DNA of 64,000 nucleotides, from assembly GCA_030141605.1 (NCBI GenBank), contig JAQGDQ010000324.1, positions 145,125 to 209,124 of the forward strand, read 5' to 3'. This DNA comes from Tubiluchus corallicola. Its lineage: Eukaryota; Priapulida; Priapulimorpha; Priapulimorphida; Tubiluchidae. Below the pieces are notes generated by a model. The model was not told where the DNA came from. It did no database searches and saw nothing but the letters and a program-made list of their open reading frames with translations. Below, piece after piece: positions 1-11,263 of the stretch (position 1 is the stretch's first letter; each line of letters begins with the position of its first letter). A program made the translations under genes and the position numbers.

Positions 1-517
1 GGCTTTGAGTGTGTAAAACAAAGAAATCAAGCTAGGTATGAAGATCAGCTAATCACATAAATGTAATTTACTTATGTACCTTTCCTCATACAAAATAGTA
101 CGTAATGTGTCTGCTATGTTCCTTTTTTTCATGTGCAGGTTTTCTTAAATTACAAGCTACTTAACTGCCTTAGATGGATACAACAATTGTTTAATACTCC
201 AGCACTAATTTTTACTAATCCATATATTACAGAATGTCTAATTCTCATAGAAGAATTTCAACTGCATTTATAGTTTATTGCAACTACATCTGTGCCAACT
301 GCAAACTGCGGGAAATCCGTATTAGATGTTCTATTTAATCTGTTGCATCGTCATAAAATAACAAACTCGTTACCAAGGGATACAGCGGTTAGTTGTAGGT
401 TACCTAGGATCTGGGTTTCTTGGATAATGCAAACAGCAAAATGAGACCATAAGGTGCCAGGCACTCATCAAATTTAAGAATCGTTCCTGAAGGAAGGGTA
501 CAAGCTGGACCTGTGAA
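1..517 (+). promoter_or_regulatory. Upstream region of protamine-like gene 1
   Basis: No gene is seen in 1-517. From about 240 the sequence matches the region upstream of copy 4 (about 10920-11260) in diverged form: a CTCATAGAAGAATTT block, a CTCGTTACCAAGG block, and a block around CAAACAGCAAAATGAGA. From 301 it is nearly identical to 2743 onward, which precedes copy 2. Conservation before three gene copies suggests shared promoter sequence, although duplication alone could explain it. I see no clear TATA box within 40 bases of a probable transcription start. Confidence 0.45.
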
Positions 518-866
518 ATGGATCGTAAGTAACATTACCTGTTAGCTTTACTACTTTGAATACCTAATATAAGCTTGTCTATTTGCTAACTTTATCGTTG
601 TCACTTGTACACTTACAGAAGCACAAGTTATTAAATTCACAACTACTTTCAGAAAGAGTTTTTGGTTTGCAGGACCAAGATCTGCCAGTAGTTCCAGGAG
701 GAGACGTTCTAGGGGAAGACGGAGGTCACCACAAAGGCGCCACCGCAGTCAAAGTGGCAGATCCAGAACTAAAAGATCTCAAAGTCGTAGAAAAAGCAAG
801 AGCAGAATACGCAAGGCCAGGCCAGGTACGAAGCCAGGAGGAATATCAAATTGCAAAGTACAGTAG
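518..866 (+). CDS. Protamine-like Arg/Ser-rich basic protein, copy 1 (two exons)
   Basis: CDS is join(518..524, 673..866), 66 residues. The first exon is only seven coding bases, ATGGATC, followed by GTAAGT at 525; its ATG is in good context (GAAATGG). The intron of about 148 bases ends TTTGCAG at 672. The protein opens M-D-R-P-R-S and is dominated by RS, SR and RRRR runs such as SSSRRRRSRGRRRSPQRR, then SKSRIRKARPG, ending near a lone Cys in SNCKVQ before TAG. It has no RNA-recognition or other globular domain. Such size and composition are typical of sperm protamines and protamine-like proteins that condense DNA, whose RS dipeptides are SR-kinase substrates; a short SR-type splicing peptide is the alternative. 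An overlapping frame is also open across exon 2, but the splice phase selects the RS frame. A polyadenylation signal AATAAA lies at 1202-1207. Confidence 0.72.
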
Positions 867-2278
867 AAAAGAATGGAACCTAAAAGAGCCTAAATACCTA
901 AACCAGTCATACCATTTTGCCAAGTGATTCCATCTGCAAAAATTGGACATAGTTGGAAATATGCGGTTTTTCCCAATATATTTGCTTGCAAGAAAGAGTG
1001 ACAAAAAATTCGATTGTTTCACCCATGAAATAGTGTGCGGTCCAGTGCTGAGAAAAGTAACACAAAAGCTTATTCAAGATGCGATAAGCACTTCTATACA
1101 CAACAGACAGTGTACTTATGGACATCTAAATCAGTTAAAGATGTGACTTCCGTTTTAAAATAGAAACCATGAACTATACTTAAGTTTATAAAACATAGAA
1201 TAATAAATGAAAAATGGAACTTGTTGTTATAAATTTCTGATTTTTAACTCATATATCTGATGTGTTTATTCCTACCAGTAGGAAAGCCAGTAATGGCTGT
1301 TTTTGCTTGGTTGCAGAAAATTCTGACTTTTTGTCCATTTCTTTGTTTTTTTTTACTTTTTTTATTTCCAACATCTCAGCCTACAAGGAATTTGTCAACT
1401 ATTCGATTTAGGAGATGGGCATGTGACAGTGGTTCAGGTGTTTTATATTTTTTTAACCTAAGTACACGGCCAAAGTGATAAAAAAAATTGCGGAAGCCAT
1501 TAGAATTCTAGTGGGTAATATTATTTAAAGGTACTTTCACACATACTGTGTTTCATTTTGGTTAAATTACCACGACGCAGCAGGTGAGAGAGCAAACAGA
1601 ATAGAAACAAAAGCAAAATGTCTGACATTTGTTATCATGGACATTGTAACCACACAATTAAGTTTGAAACAAAGTGCCCCCAGGTTAGATCAAGCCAAAA
1701 AAAGGAAACTATATTGCAGCTCATTCACAGTTAAGCCTTAACACAACTCAATCGCCATTTCATCATTTTCATTTTTAAGCTTTTCAAACACTATCATATT
1801 TTTCATTTCATCTCACTTTCGAGCATAGTTTCAAGGCTTTATACATTTGGTAATTTTCAATTAAGGCACGACGTTAAATTTTCTTACTGGCTTAACTACA
1901 CGAGCAGATCTGACTGTTTGGCAGTTGCAAAAACCACAAAAGGAAAATCTAGTTGGTAAATTCATTTCCACGAAATTCTTCAAAACATTCTGTTTGATTT
2001 GTCTTCCATTATTCCATGAAATGGCTATCGGAGAGAACAAGTTAAAAATAAAATGAGAAACAGAAGAACGAATGATGTTGAAAAAGCGAAACTAAGATCT
2101 ACAAGTGATGGTATCTACATTTTTTAACTTGGTTTCAGGATTTGTGATTTTGCCATGGCTGCCAACACTAGAATAACTTGCTAAGAAGATTACAAATTGG
2201 AAATCACTGTTATTCAATTGTGATGTCATCAATTTCAAATGTCGTTCTTAATTTGTTAACTGATCTAAGGGTACAAGC
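867..2278 (+). other. 3' UTR and spacer of array unit 1
   Basis: This stretch follows the copy-1 stop and is repeated almost base for base after copy 2 (3315-4720). It includes AATAAA at 1202-1207 and a perfect 6-bp hairpin, GCTTAT/ATAAGC with a 10-base loop, near 1069-1090. Several small ORFs here are chance frames: they exist in each duplicated unit but are not maintained at different lengths. No further gene is seen. Confidence 0.5.
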
Positions 2279-2525
2279 TTGGGTGATCAACGAAGCGTAA
2301 GTAACTTGGCATGTCTCCACTAGTATTTTGTCTGCCTAGTTTAGTCTACACTGTCTATTTGATAATGTATTTTTTGACACTGTATATTTAATTGTCTACT
2401 TTGTATATTTTACATACCACTTGCACACGTACAGAATCACAAGTTATTGTTTTATTTTCACAAAGCGAATTTTCACCTTACAGGACCAGGATCTCCCTGC
2501 AGTTCTAAAAGCAGGTGCTACAAGC
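2279..2525 (+). pseudogene. Relic protamine-like gene (type C), unit 1
   Basis: The segment around 2274-2310 resembles the first-exon neighbourhood of the intact genes (GGGTACAAGCTTGGGTGATC... GCGTAAGTAAC) but the ATG is lost. An intron-like stretch follows, and near 2484 the start of exon 2 is visible as GACCAGGATCTCCCTGCAG, which would encode P-R-S-P-C-S-S. After about 30 bases the exon stops abruptly and continues as the upstream region of another copy. It is therefore a truncated, start-less relic. The same relic recurs at about 4730-4970 and 9070-9320. Confidence 0.6.
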
Positions 2526-2618
2526 TGGAAATTATCATTGTTCAATTGTGACTTCATCAAATTCAAACGTCATTCTTAATTTGTTAATCGAAGGAAGGGT
2601 ACAAGCTGGACTAGTGAA

Positions 2619-2740
2619 ATGGCTCGTAAGTAACACTGCCTGTCAGCTCTAGTGTTTTATCTACCTAATCTAGTTTACTTTGTCTATTTGCTAGCCTTAT
2701 CTCTGTCACTTGTACACCTATAGAACCACAAGTTATAGTT
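2619..2740 (+). pseudogene. Orphan first exon of a type-B protamine-like gene
   Basis: ATGGCTC at 2619-2625 with donor GTAAGT is the same seven-base first exon and intron start as copy 3 (5062-5068). The intron is cut at about 2741, where it joins the upstream region of copy 2 (GCAAACTGCGGG, identical to position 301). Its exon 2 is missing. This marks a recombination joint of the tandem duplication. Confidence 0.6.
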
Positions 2741-2959
2741 TGTGCAAACTGCGGGAAATCCGTATTAGATGTTCTATTTAATCTGTTGCACTGTCATAAA
2801 ATAATAAACTCGTTACCAAGGATACAGCGGTTAGTTCTAGGTTACCTAGGATTTGGGTTTCTTGGATACTGCAAACAGCAAAATGATACCATAAGGTGCC
2901 AGGCACTCATCAAATTTAAGAATCGTTCCTGAAGGAAGGGTACAAGCTGGACCTGTGAA

Positions 2960-3314
2960 ATGGATCGTAAGTAACATTACCTGTTAGCTATACTACTTTG
3001 AATACCTAATATAAGCTTGTCTATTTGCTAACTTTATCGTTGTCACTTGTACACTTACAGAAGCACAAGCTATTAAATTCACAACTACTTTCAGAAAGAG
3101 TTTTTGGTTTGCAGGACCAAGATCTCCCAGTAGTTCCAGGAGGAGACGTTCTAGGGGAAGACGGAGGTCACCACAAAGGCGTCACCAAAGTCAATGTGGC
3201 AGATCAAGAGCTAGAAGACCCCGAAGTCGTGGAAGAAACAAGAGTAGAACACAAGTGGCCAAATCACGTAAAGATCCATATACAGAGGTCGATCCAAATT
3301 GCAATATACAGTAG
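2960..3314 (+). CDS. Protamine-like Arg/Ser-rich basic protein, copy 2 (two exons)
   Basis: CDS is join(2960..2966, 3115..3314), 68 residues, exactly 2,442 bases after copy 1. The first exon is ATGGATC with donor GTAAGT; exon 2 begins after TTTGCAG. The protein starts M-D-R-P-R-S-P-S and carries the same SSSRRRRSRGRRRSPQRR core. It then differs from copy 1: a Cys in SQCGRSRARR, and a C-terminus ending KDPYTEVDPNCNIQ before TAG at 3312. The two copies are nearly identical in flanks but differ at many coding positions in the second half of exon 2. The likely role is DNA packaging in sperm, by composition only. Polyadenylation signal AATAAA at 3643-3648. Confidence 0.72.
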
Positions 3315-4729
3315 AAATCACTGAAGGAGCCTGAAAGAGACTAAATGCCTAAAACCAGTCATACCATTTTGTCAAAAGATTCCATCTGCAAAAATTGGAC
3401 ATAGGTGGAAATATACGGTTTTTTGCTTGCAACAAAGTGTGACAAAAAATTCATTTGTTTCACCCATGAAATAGTGTGCTGTCCAGTGCTGAGAAAAGTA
3501 ACACAAAAGCTTATTCAAGATGCGATAAGCACTTCTATACACAACAGACAGTGTACTTATGGACATCTAAATCAGTTAAAGATGTGACTTCCGTTTTAAA
3601 ATAGAAACCATGAACTATACTTAAGTTTATAAAACATAGAATAATAAATGAAAAATGGAACTTGTTGTTATAAATTTCTGATTTTTAACTCATATATCTG
3701 ATCTGTTTATTCCTACCAGTAGGAAAGCCAGTAATGGCTGTTTTTGCTTGGTTGCAGAAAATTCTGACTTTTTGTCCATTTCTTTGTTTTTTTTACTTTT
3801 TTTATTTCCAACATCTCAGCCTACAAGGAATTTGTCAACTATTCGATTTAGGAGATGGGCATGTGACAGTGGTTCAGGTGTTTTATATTTTTTTAACCTA
3901 AGTACACGGCCAAAGTGATAAAAAAAATTGCGGAAGCCATTAGAATTCTAGTGGGTAATATTATTTAAAGGTACTTTCACACATGCTGTGTTTCATTTTG
4001 GTTAAATTATCACGACGTAGCAGGTGAGAGAGCAAACAGAATAGAAACAAAAGCAAAATGTCTGACATTTGTTATCATGGACATTGTAACCACACAATTA
4101 AGTTTGAAACAAAGTGCCCCCAGTTTAGATCAAGCCAAAAAAAGGAAACTATATTGCAGCTCATTCACATTTAAGTCTTAACACAACTCAATCCCCATTT
4201 CATCATTTTCATTTTTGAGACTTTTTCAAACACTATCATTTTTTTTTATTTCATTTCATCTCACTTTCGAGCATAGTTTCAAGGCTTTATACATTAGGTA
4301 GTTTTCAATTAAGGCACGACGTTAAATTTTCTTACTGGCTTAACTACATGAGCAGAACTGACTACTTGGCAGTTGCAAAAACCACAAAAGGAAAATCTAG
4401 TTGGCAAATTCATTTCCACGAAATTCTTCAAAATATTGTGTTTGATTTGTCTTCGATTATTCCATGAAATGGCTATCAGAGAGAACAAGTTAAAAATATA
4501 ATGAGAAACAGAAGAACGAACAATGTTGAAAAAGCGAAACTAAGACCTACAAGTGATGGTATCTACATTTTTTAACTTGGTTTCAGAATTTGTGATTTTG
4601 CCATGGCTGCCAACACTAGAATAACTTGCTAAGAATATTACAAATTGGAAATCACTGTTATTCAATTGTGATGTCATCAATTTCAACTGTCGTTCTTAAT
4701 TTGTTAACTGATCTAAGGGTACAAGTTTG
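3315..4729 (+). repeat. Tandem duplicate of the copy-1 3' flank
   Basis: Nearly identical to 867-2270 at an offset of about 2,442 bases, with small indels in T-rich runs. No separate gene is seen. It is the spacer half of a repeat unit that holds a type-A gene, a type-C relic and a type-B gene or first exon. Confidence 0.8.
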
Positions 4730-4975
4730 GGTGATCAACGAAGCGTAAGTAACTTGGCATGTCTCCACTAGTATTTTGTCTGCCTAGTTTAGTCTACACT
4801 GTCTATTTGATAATGTATTTTTTGACATTGTATATTTAGTTGTCTACTTTGTATATTTTACATACCACTTGCACACGTACAGAATCACAAGCTATTGTTT
4901 TATTTTCACAAAGCGAGTTTTCACCTTACAGGACCAGGATCTCCCTGCAGTTCTAAAAGCAGGTGCTACAAGCTG
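4730..4975 (+). pseudogene. Relic protamine-like gene (type C), unit 2
   Basis: Second copy of the start-less, truncated relic: first-exon remnant near 4738-4750 (GATCAACGAAGCGTAAGTAA) and exon-2 fragment near 4932 beginning GACCAGGATCTCCCTGCAG. The break point is the same as in unit 1, so the truncation happened before the units were duplicated. Confidence 0.6.
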
Positions 4976-5061
4976 GAAATTATCATTGTTCAATTGTGAC
5001 TTCATCAAATTCAAATGTCATTCTTAATTTGTTAACCGAAGGGTACAGCTGGACTAGTGAA

Positions 5062-5423
5062 ATGGCTCGTAAGTAACACTGCCTGTCAGCTCTAGTGTTT
5101 TATCTACCTAATCTAGTTTACTTTGTCTATTTGCTAGCCATATCTCTGTCACTTGTACACCTATAGAACCACAAGTTATAGTTTCACAACTACTTTCAGA
5201 AAGAGTTTTCACTTTTCACTTTGCAGGACCTAGATCTCCCAGTGGTTCCAGAAGCAGGCGTTCCAGGGGAAGACAGAGGTCAACAGAAAGACGTCACCGT
5301 AGTCGAAGTGGCAGATCAAGAGCTAGAAGATCCCAAAGTCGTGGAAGAAGCAAGAGTAGACCCAAAGTGGCCAAATCAGGTGATGCATGGCGAAATATCA
5401 ATCCAGGTTGCAATATACAGTAG
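5062..5423 (+). CDS. Protamine-like Arg/Ser-rich basic protein, copy 3 (type B)
   Basis: CDS is join(5062..5068, 5227..5423), 67 residues. First exon ATGGCTC then GTAAGT; acceptor CTTTGCAG at 5226. The protein opens M-A-R-P-R-S-P-S-G and runs as GSRSRRSRGRQRSTERRH, then RSRARRSQSRGRSKSR and a tail ending INPGCNIQ. It shares with copy 4 the GSRSRRSRGRQRSTERR version of the core, so these two form a subfamily distinct from copies 1 and 2. It keeps a single Cys four residues from the end. No domain other than the basic low-complexity core is seen. AATAAA at 5761-5766. The expected role is a sperm-type nuclear basic protein; expression is unknown. Confidence 0.72.
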
Positions 5424-6720
5424 AAATGACTGAAGACGCCTAAAAAAGACTAAATGCCTAAAAACCAACCATACCATTTTGTCAAAGAATGCCACCTGTA
5501 AAAATTGGACATTACTGGAATTTTCCCCCTTAATGTTTGCTTGCAATAAGAAATGACAAAAAACAAATTGTCTTACCTCACTGCAAAGTCGTGTAGTCCA
5601 GGACTGAGAAAAGTAACTCAAAAGTTTACTCAAGACATAAGAAGCATTTCTTCCATACACCAAAGACAGTACGCTTATGGACATTTAAATCAGTTAAAGA
5701 TGTGAATTCCATTTTAAAATAGAAACCATGTACTACACGTAAGTTCATAAAACATAGAATAATAAACGAAAAATGTTCTATTGGAACTTGTTGTTATAAA
5801 TTTCTGATTTTTAACTCATATGTCTGATCTGTTTATTCTTACCAGTAGGAAAGCCAATAAAGGCTGTTTTTGCCAGGTTGCAAAAAATTCCGACTTTTTG
5901 TCCATTTCTTTGTCTTTTTACTTTTTCTATTTCCAACATTCCTGCATACAGGGAATTTGTCAAGTATTCGAATCAGCATATGGGCATGTGACAGTGGCCC
6001 AGGTGTTTTAAATTTTTTTCTTACCTAAGCATACAGCGAAATAGATAAAAAACTGCAGAAGCTACGAGAATTCTAGAGGGTAATACTATTCAAGGGTACT
6101 TTCACACATGCTGTGTTTCACTTTGGTTAAATTATCACCACCCAGCAGGTAAGAGAGCAAACAGAATAGAAAGTCAGACATTCATTACCAAGCAGCCAAT
6201 TAAGTATGAAGCAAGATGATTCATACTTACTTCGAGTCCAGATTTCATTAAGGAAGCCATGAAATTTAATAAAATTAGTGTGACATTTTAAGTTACAGTT
6301 AGCTCTTTTAATCAAAGAAAACTTGTTTTTACGTTAAATTAGACTTTTAAGGGAAAATATACAAAAAGAGCAATGACATACTCCTCTCCTCACAATAGAA
6401 ACAAAATGAATAGATTGATTGTAGAAGAATACACAAAAATAATTTCGCAAGGTTCTTGCGCATCAATGCTATCTCTGCTTTGACGTCGTTCCCGAAAGTA
6501 ACCGGTTTTCATTTTCTTCCTGCTGTTTTTCTTACTTCTTCAAATTCTGTTTATTTTCACATCAAGGTCCCAGATAGCTCAGCAGTGTATCACAGTATTA
6601 TTTTGGTCAATCAGTCTGACGAGTAGTCTGACGAGAAACTACACAGGATGACTTAGAGTTTAGTGAACATAGCATATCAATTTTTAATGCATAATCAAAG
6701 TGGTAACGGTCGTTGTTGTC
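5424..6720 (+). other. 3' flank of copy 3 and diverged spacer
   Basis: The first part (to about 6160) is a diverged version of the 3' flanks of copies 1 and 2, including the TCTGTTTATTCTTACCAGTA block near 5826. From about 6160 to 6720 the sequence is unique in the window and I see no gene in it. Confidence 0.5.
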
Positions 6721-6721
6721 A

Positions 6722-7010
6722 TTACCAGATGGAATAGTTTAATGGTAAATGTCCACTTTCCATCTGGAAGGTTGTGAGTTCAATACTGTGGCCAGTTAAT
6801 ACTGAAATACTTTAAAAATGGTACAGTGCTGTTGCCCTGCCTGGCAGGTAGTATTTAGGGTAAAAGTGGGGTAATAATAGTCTCTTTTATGTAGTTGTAG
6901 TTTGTTATTTACAGTCGGAGATAAAAGCCTCAGGCTGGCAGGCTTGCGTTGTCTGTTGAATTTAAAGCTGACTTTAAATAAAGGTTATTGTTATTATTAT
7001 TATTATTATT
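6722..7010 (+). mobile_element. tRNA-derived SINE with (TTA)n tail
   Basis: The head is tRNA-like, with an A-box-like stretch (TAGTTTAATGGTAAATG) near 6734 and a B-box-like stretch (GTGAGTTCAATACTG) near 6774. A unique body of about 200 bases follows, and the element ends in a TTA/ATT microsatellite tail at 6985-7010. Head, body and simple-repeat tail are the standard SINE layout, copied by a partner LINE. The family name cannot be given from sequence alone. Confidence 0.7.
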
Positions 7011-7429
7011 TACATGTGTGTTTTATATTTATATTATGGGAATTATCCAAAAAACTATATTAATGTTTTTCAAATTTCAAAACGTTAAGCCATGCTTACT
7101 TTTCTGTGCTACACTACACTATACCGCCAAGGCACATTACACTATAGTTTATTACACATAAGTGCCAAAATGCACGTAGCTTTATGCATCCCAATCTTGT
7201 AATTTGCTGCCAATTAGTCCATTCATTGTTAACACCTGTAATCAGTACTTGGACAGGTGAGTTAATCAGCTCGTTATATGAAAAAGTAACGAAACGTTAT
7301 GTCGCAGGTTACAAAAGCCAAGCATGAAGGTTTCGTTCTTGAAGACTTGCAGAACAACTGGTTTTTGAAGTCATAATGATTTAAAGAAAAAGAGAATATA
7401 TTTCGTACGCTGATCTATTCCATATATGG

Positions 7430-7800
7430 TAAAAAGTATTCTTTTTAACATCTGTAATAATGCCAAGGCATTTGTGATAATTAAATAGTAGATTAACAAT
7501 TTGATTACTGGCTGCATAGCCTAGCTAGTGATGACATCACAATTGAACATAATTTTCAACAGCACAAACATTCCACGAGCGTGCTGCATATCATTGCGAA
7601 ATCAAAACTGACGCACAGTGCTACTGTACAACAATCAGTATTACATAAAAGAACTCAGAAAATTTTAAGTCTAAAATTCAAATTTCAAGTTTAGCGCTAT
7701 GCTCATGTACGAGTTCTCGAACACGTGCACTACATCGCAACTGAATATCCTCTGAAGTGAGAGGTATGGAGCTTGTTTTTATGCAATGCGTTTCCGTGAC
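7430..7800 (+). mobile_element. Partial TTAA-flanked MITE
   Basis: Matches the central part of the 44214-44831 element: a TTGTGATAATTAAATAGTAGATTAA block, GTGATGACATCACAATTGAAC, and GAGGTATGGAGCTTGTTTTTATGCAATG. Both termini are missing here. The right side is fused to the duplicated array flank at about 7798. Confidence 0.6.
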
Positions 7801-8036
7801 TGGGAAGCTGAGCTATGAGAACGCTTTTTATATCATTATTCTAAATACGGCGCAATGCAAGTTAACTTATTGGAAAAATCAAGGTTGGGCTTATTCTAAT
7901 GTACGGGGAAATTGGTTGAGAGTTTCAGCAATAAAAGTCCGATAAGCAACTCGTGTTTTTAATCACTTTAAAATCGCCTTCATTTCGTACCTGAGCGTAA
8001 TATTGTTGAACGAGTAATGACAGTGCGTCCTGATTT
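7798..8036 (+). repeat. Duplicated right flank of the array
   Basis: Nearly identical to 13990-14245 (from GGGAAGCTGAGCTATGAGAA to AATGACAGTGCGT). After 8036 the two copies diverge: here the sequence re-enters the array 3' flank, and at 14245 it runs into the formin side. The duplication shows that sequence outside the array was carried inward during an expansion. Confidence 0.75.
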
Positions 8037-9065
8037 TTGATCTGTTTATTCTTACCAGTAGGAAAACCAGTAATGGCTGTTTTTGCTTGGTTGCAGAAAA
8101 TTCGGACTTTTTGTCCATTTCTTTGTTTTTTTTACTTTTTTATTTCCAACATCTCAGCCTACAAGGAATTTGTCAACTATTCGATTTAGGAGATGGGCAT
8201 CTGACAGTGGCCCAGGTGTTTTATATATTTTTAACCTAAGCACACTGCAAAGTGATAAAAAAATTGCGGAAGCCATTAGAATTCTAGTGTATGTATTATT
8301 TAAGGGTACATTCACACATGCTGTGTTTCATTTTGGTTAAATTATCACGACGTAGCAGGTGAGAGAGCAAACAGAATCGAAACAAAAGCAAAATGTCTGA
8401 CATTTGTTATCATGGATATTGTAACCACACAATTAAGTTTGAAACAAAGTGCCCCCAGTTTCGATCAAGCCAAAAAAGGAAACTATAATGCAGCTCATTC
8501 ACATTTAAGTCTTAACACAACTCAATCCCCATTTCATCATTTTCATTTTTGAGACTTTTTCAAACACTATCATTTTTTTTATTTCATTTCATCTCACTTT
8601 CGTGCATAGTTTCAAGGCTTTATACATTAGGTAGATTTCAATTAAGGCACAACGTTAAATTTTCTTACTGGCTTAACTACAGGAGCCGAACTGACTATTT
8701 GGCAGTTGCAAAAACCACAAAAGGAAAATCTAGTTGGTAAATTCATTTCCACGAAATTCTTCAAAACATTCTGTTTGATTTGTCTTCGATTATTCCATGA
8801 AATGGCTATTGGAGAGAACAAGTTAAAAATATAATGAGAAACAGAAGAACGAATAATGTTGAAAAAGCAAAACTAAGAACCACAAGTGATGGTATCTACA
8901 TTTTTTAACTTGGTTTCAGGATTTGTGATTTTGGCATGGCAAAATACTAAAGCTAAAAACACTAGAATAACTTGCTAAGAAGATTACAAATTGGAAATCA
9001 CTGTTATTCAATTGTGATGTCATCAAATTCAAATGTCGTTCTTAATTTGTTAACTGATCTAAGGG
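8037..9065 (+). repeat. Third copy of the array 3' flank
   Basis: Same sequence as 1260-2270 and 3700-4720, starting in the middle of the unit at the TCTGTTTATTCTTACCAGTAGG block. The gene that should precede it is missing, replaced by the duplicated flank at 7798-8036. No ORF of interest. Confidence 0.75.
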
Positions 9066-9325
9066 TACAAGCTTGGGTGATCAACGAAGCGTACGTAACT
9101 TGGCATGTTTCCACTAGTATTTTATCTGCCTAGTTTAGTCTACACTGTCTATTTGATAATGTATTTTTTGACACTGTATATTTAATTGTCTACTTTGTAT
9201 ATTTTACATGTCACTTGCACACGTACATAATCACAAGTTATTGTTTTATTTTCACAAAGCGAGTTTTCACCTTACAGAACCAAGATCTCCCTGCAGTTCC
9301 AAAAGCAGGTGCTACAAGCTGGAAA
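9066..9325 (+). pseudogene. Relic protamine-like gene (type C), unit 3
   Basis: Third copy of the truncated relic, with the first-exon remnant near 9075-9095 and the exon-2 fragment near 9280 (acceptor changed to TTACAG, then AACCAAGATCTCCCTGCAG). The donor here reads GTACGTAAC instead of GTAAGTAAC. It is followed by a second joint near 9380 to the 3' flank of copy 4. Confidence 0.6.
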
Positions 9326-9379
9326 TTATCATTGTTCGATTGTGACTTCATCAAATTCAAACGTCATTCTTAATTTGTT

Positions 9380-10440
9380 TCTCCCTAATTGACATTTTTC
9401 CCAAGATGTTTGTTTGCAACAAAAAGTGACAAAAAATGACTTGTTTCATCCGTGAAACCGTGTGCAGTCAAGAGCTGAGAAAATAAGTCAGAGGAATATG
9501 CAAAATGTAAGCAGCACTTCTTTCAAGTACTATAGACAGTACACTTAACAGAGAAACTGTTATGTTAAAAATGATAATGAAAATAAAGAAATATTTTTAA
9601 TTATTGAAACTTGCTGTTATACTTTCGATTTATATTTCAGACATTCTTTAAATTTAAAAATTAAGTTTTCCCTTTTAAGGTCGAATATTTTCTTCAAAAT
9701 GCTCTCAATTGTAACTGGCCTCGTTTATCGCCACCAAGTTTGTAATTGAGAGAACAAGTTAAAATGATGATGACGGTTTTAATAAGAAAACAAAAAAAAG
9801 AGAAGAACAAGGAATGCTGAAAAAGCAAAATGATGAACTTCAGGTGATGGTTGAAGATTACAAGTGTTATTTCAAAAAAGATTTAAATGTTTAAGCTAGG
9901 TACGGAGCTTGTTTTTGTGCAATGTGTTTCCGAGATATAAGCGCTGGAGCCCATCTAACTACTAGCAAATAGCGATTTGCGTGTAACAATGAAGAGCTAG
10001 CCACGAGAACACAAAATTATGTTTCTGTATTAATAATTCTTTCATGCCTTTCACGCAAAACATTCTTGAAAAAATAGCCTGTTCCCTTTCAATATTTTAA
10101 AAAATAGATTGCTTTAAGTTGCGGATTGGGTCCGGCTTTCTTTTAGTCCAAGTATGGCTACAGATTAACCCTTTCACTTCAGAAGACGGCACACTGCCCA
10201 CATTTTTCGTGTAAAAGACGGAAGGCGATAAACTGCCGCCAGAGCTCAGCACTATGCGCAGTCACTCAGGTCTGTTTATTTCACTGCTATGGCCATGAGA
10301 ACAAGTTAAAATGATGATGACGGTTTTAATAAGAAAACAAAAAAAAAGAGAAGAACTAGGGATGCTGAAAAAGCAAAATGATGAACTTCAGGTGATGGTT
10401 GAAGATTACAAGTGTTATTTCAAAAAAGATTTAAATGTCT
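9380..10440 (+). repeat. Duplicate of the copy-4 3' flank, with MITE half
   Basis: From about 9385 the sequence equals 11738 onward (GACATTTTTCCCAAGATGTT...), the 3' flank of copy 4, although no gene copy precedes it here. The 9900-10140 part is the 3' half of the TTAA-flanked MITE (GGTACGGAGCTTG to GGGTCCGGCTTTCTTT). The block from 9890 to 10300 is repeated at 12240-12650 and in part at 13160-13500. Confidence 0.7.
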
Positions 10441-11263
10441 AATATGTAAAAATGAGAATGATACTGCAGCACTTGTGACGAAATGTGGAATGATAGAAAA
10501 ATATTGTGAAACTACAAAATTTTAAATGGAAACACCATTAAATCTGAAGAGACAGATGATTAACAAGAAGTGATTAATTATATTAAACTAGCAATGGAGA
10601 TGAGAAAATGCAGAGGTTTTGAACTTACAATGCACAATGAAGACTAAGGAAAACACTTAAAAGAAGAAGTTTGTGAGAGATGCTTTGTAATTTTTTTTAA
10701 ATATTTAAAGGACTTAATAGTGCCTGCTAGTTTAACAGAGTCGGCATAGAGAAGACCATGACAGTTATAAGTGGTGGTGGCATCACTTTTCTGGACAAGC
10801 CATAAAATGTTCAATTATGTTGCAATAAGATTCAAACTGTGTTTATTTTAATCGGCCAATTGATGTATTTTGTGTGATTGTAAGATATTTTTATGTATTT
10901 GTCAATCCTGTGTTTTAAAGAATATCCATTTCTCATAGAAGAATTTTAATCATACTTTTAGCTGATAGCAAACTATAGGAAGTTCGTATCAATTCTTCTA
11001 TAGTGCTGTCGTAAAATTCTAAATTCGCTACCAAGGATCACATTTATTATTATGTTACCTAACATTCTGGGCTTCCTACTTGGATATTTCAAACAGCAAA
11101 ATGAGAGCTAAAGATGCAAGACACTCTCTGTAGGAAGCTAAAGGCCTTAAAATAACTTGCCAAGGGACTGAAAATTAGCATTGTTCAATTGTGAGGTCAT
11201 CAAATTCAAATGTCATTCTTAATTTGTTAACTGAAGGAAGGGTACGAGCTGGACTAGTGAGAA
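10440..11263 (+). other. Spacer and upstream region of copy 4
   Basis: 10440-10800 is repeated at 12800-13165. From about 10920 the sequence is a diverged relative of the region upstream of copy 1. The 70 bases before the ATG contain the shared block CATTCTTAATTTGTTAACTG and GGGTACGAGCTGGACTAGTG found before the other copies. No other gene is seen. Confidence 0.5.

Noticed and set aside
583-927. 114-codon plus-strand frame in the acidic register (and its equivalents at 3025, 5221 and 11434)
   Set aside because: It overlaps exon 2 of the basic genes out of phase with the splice junction. Kept only as a finding, not called as a gene.
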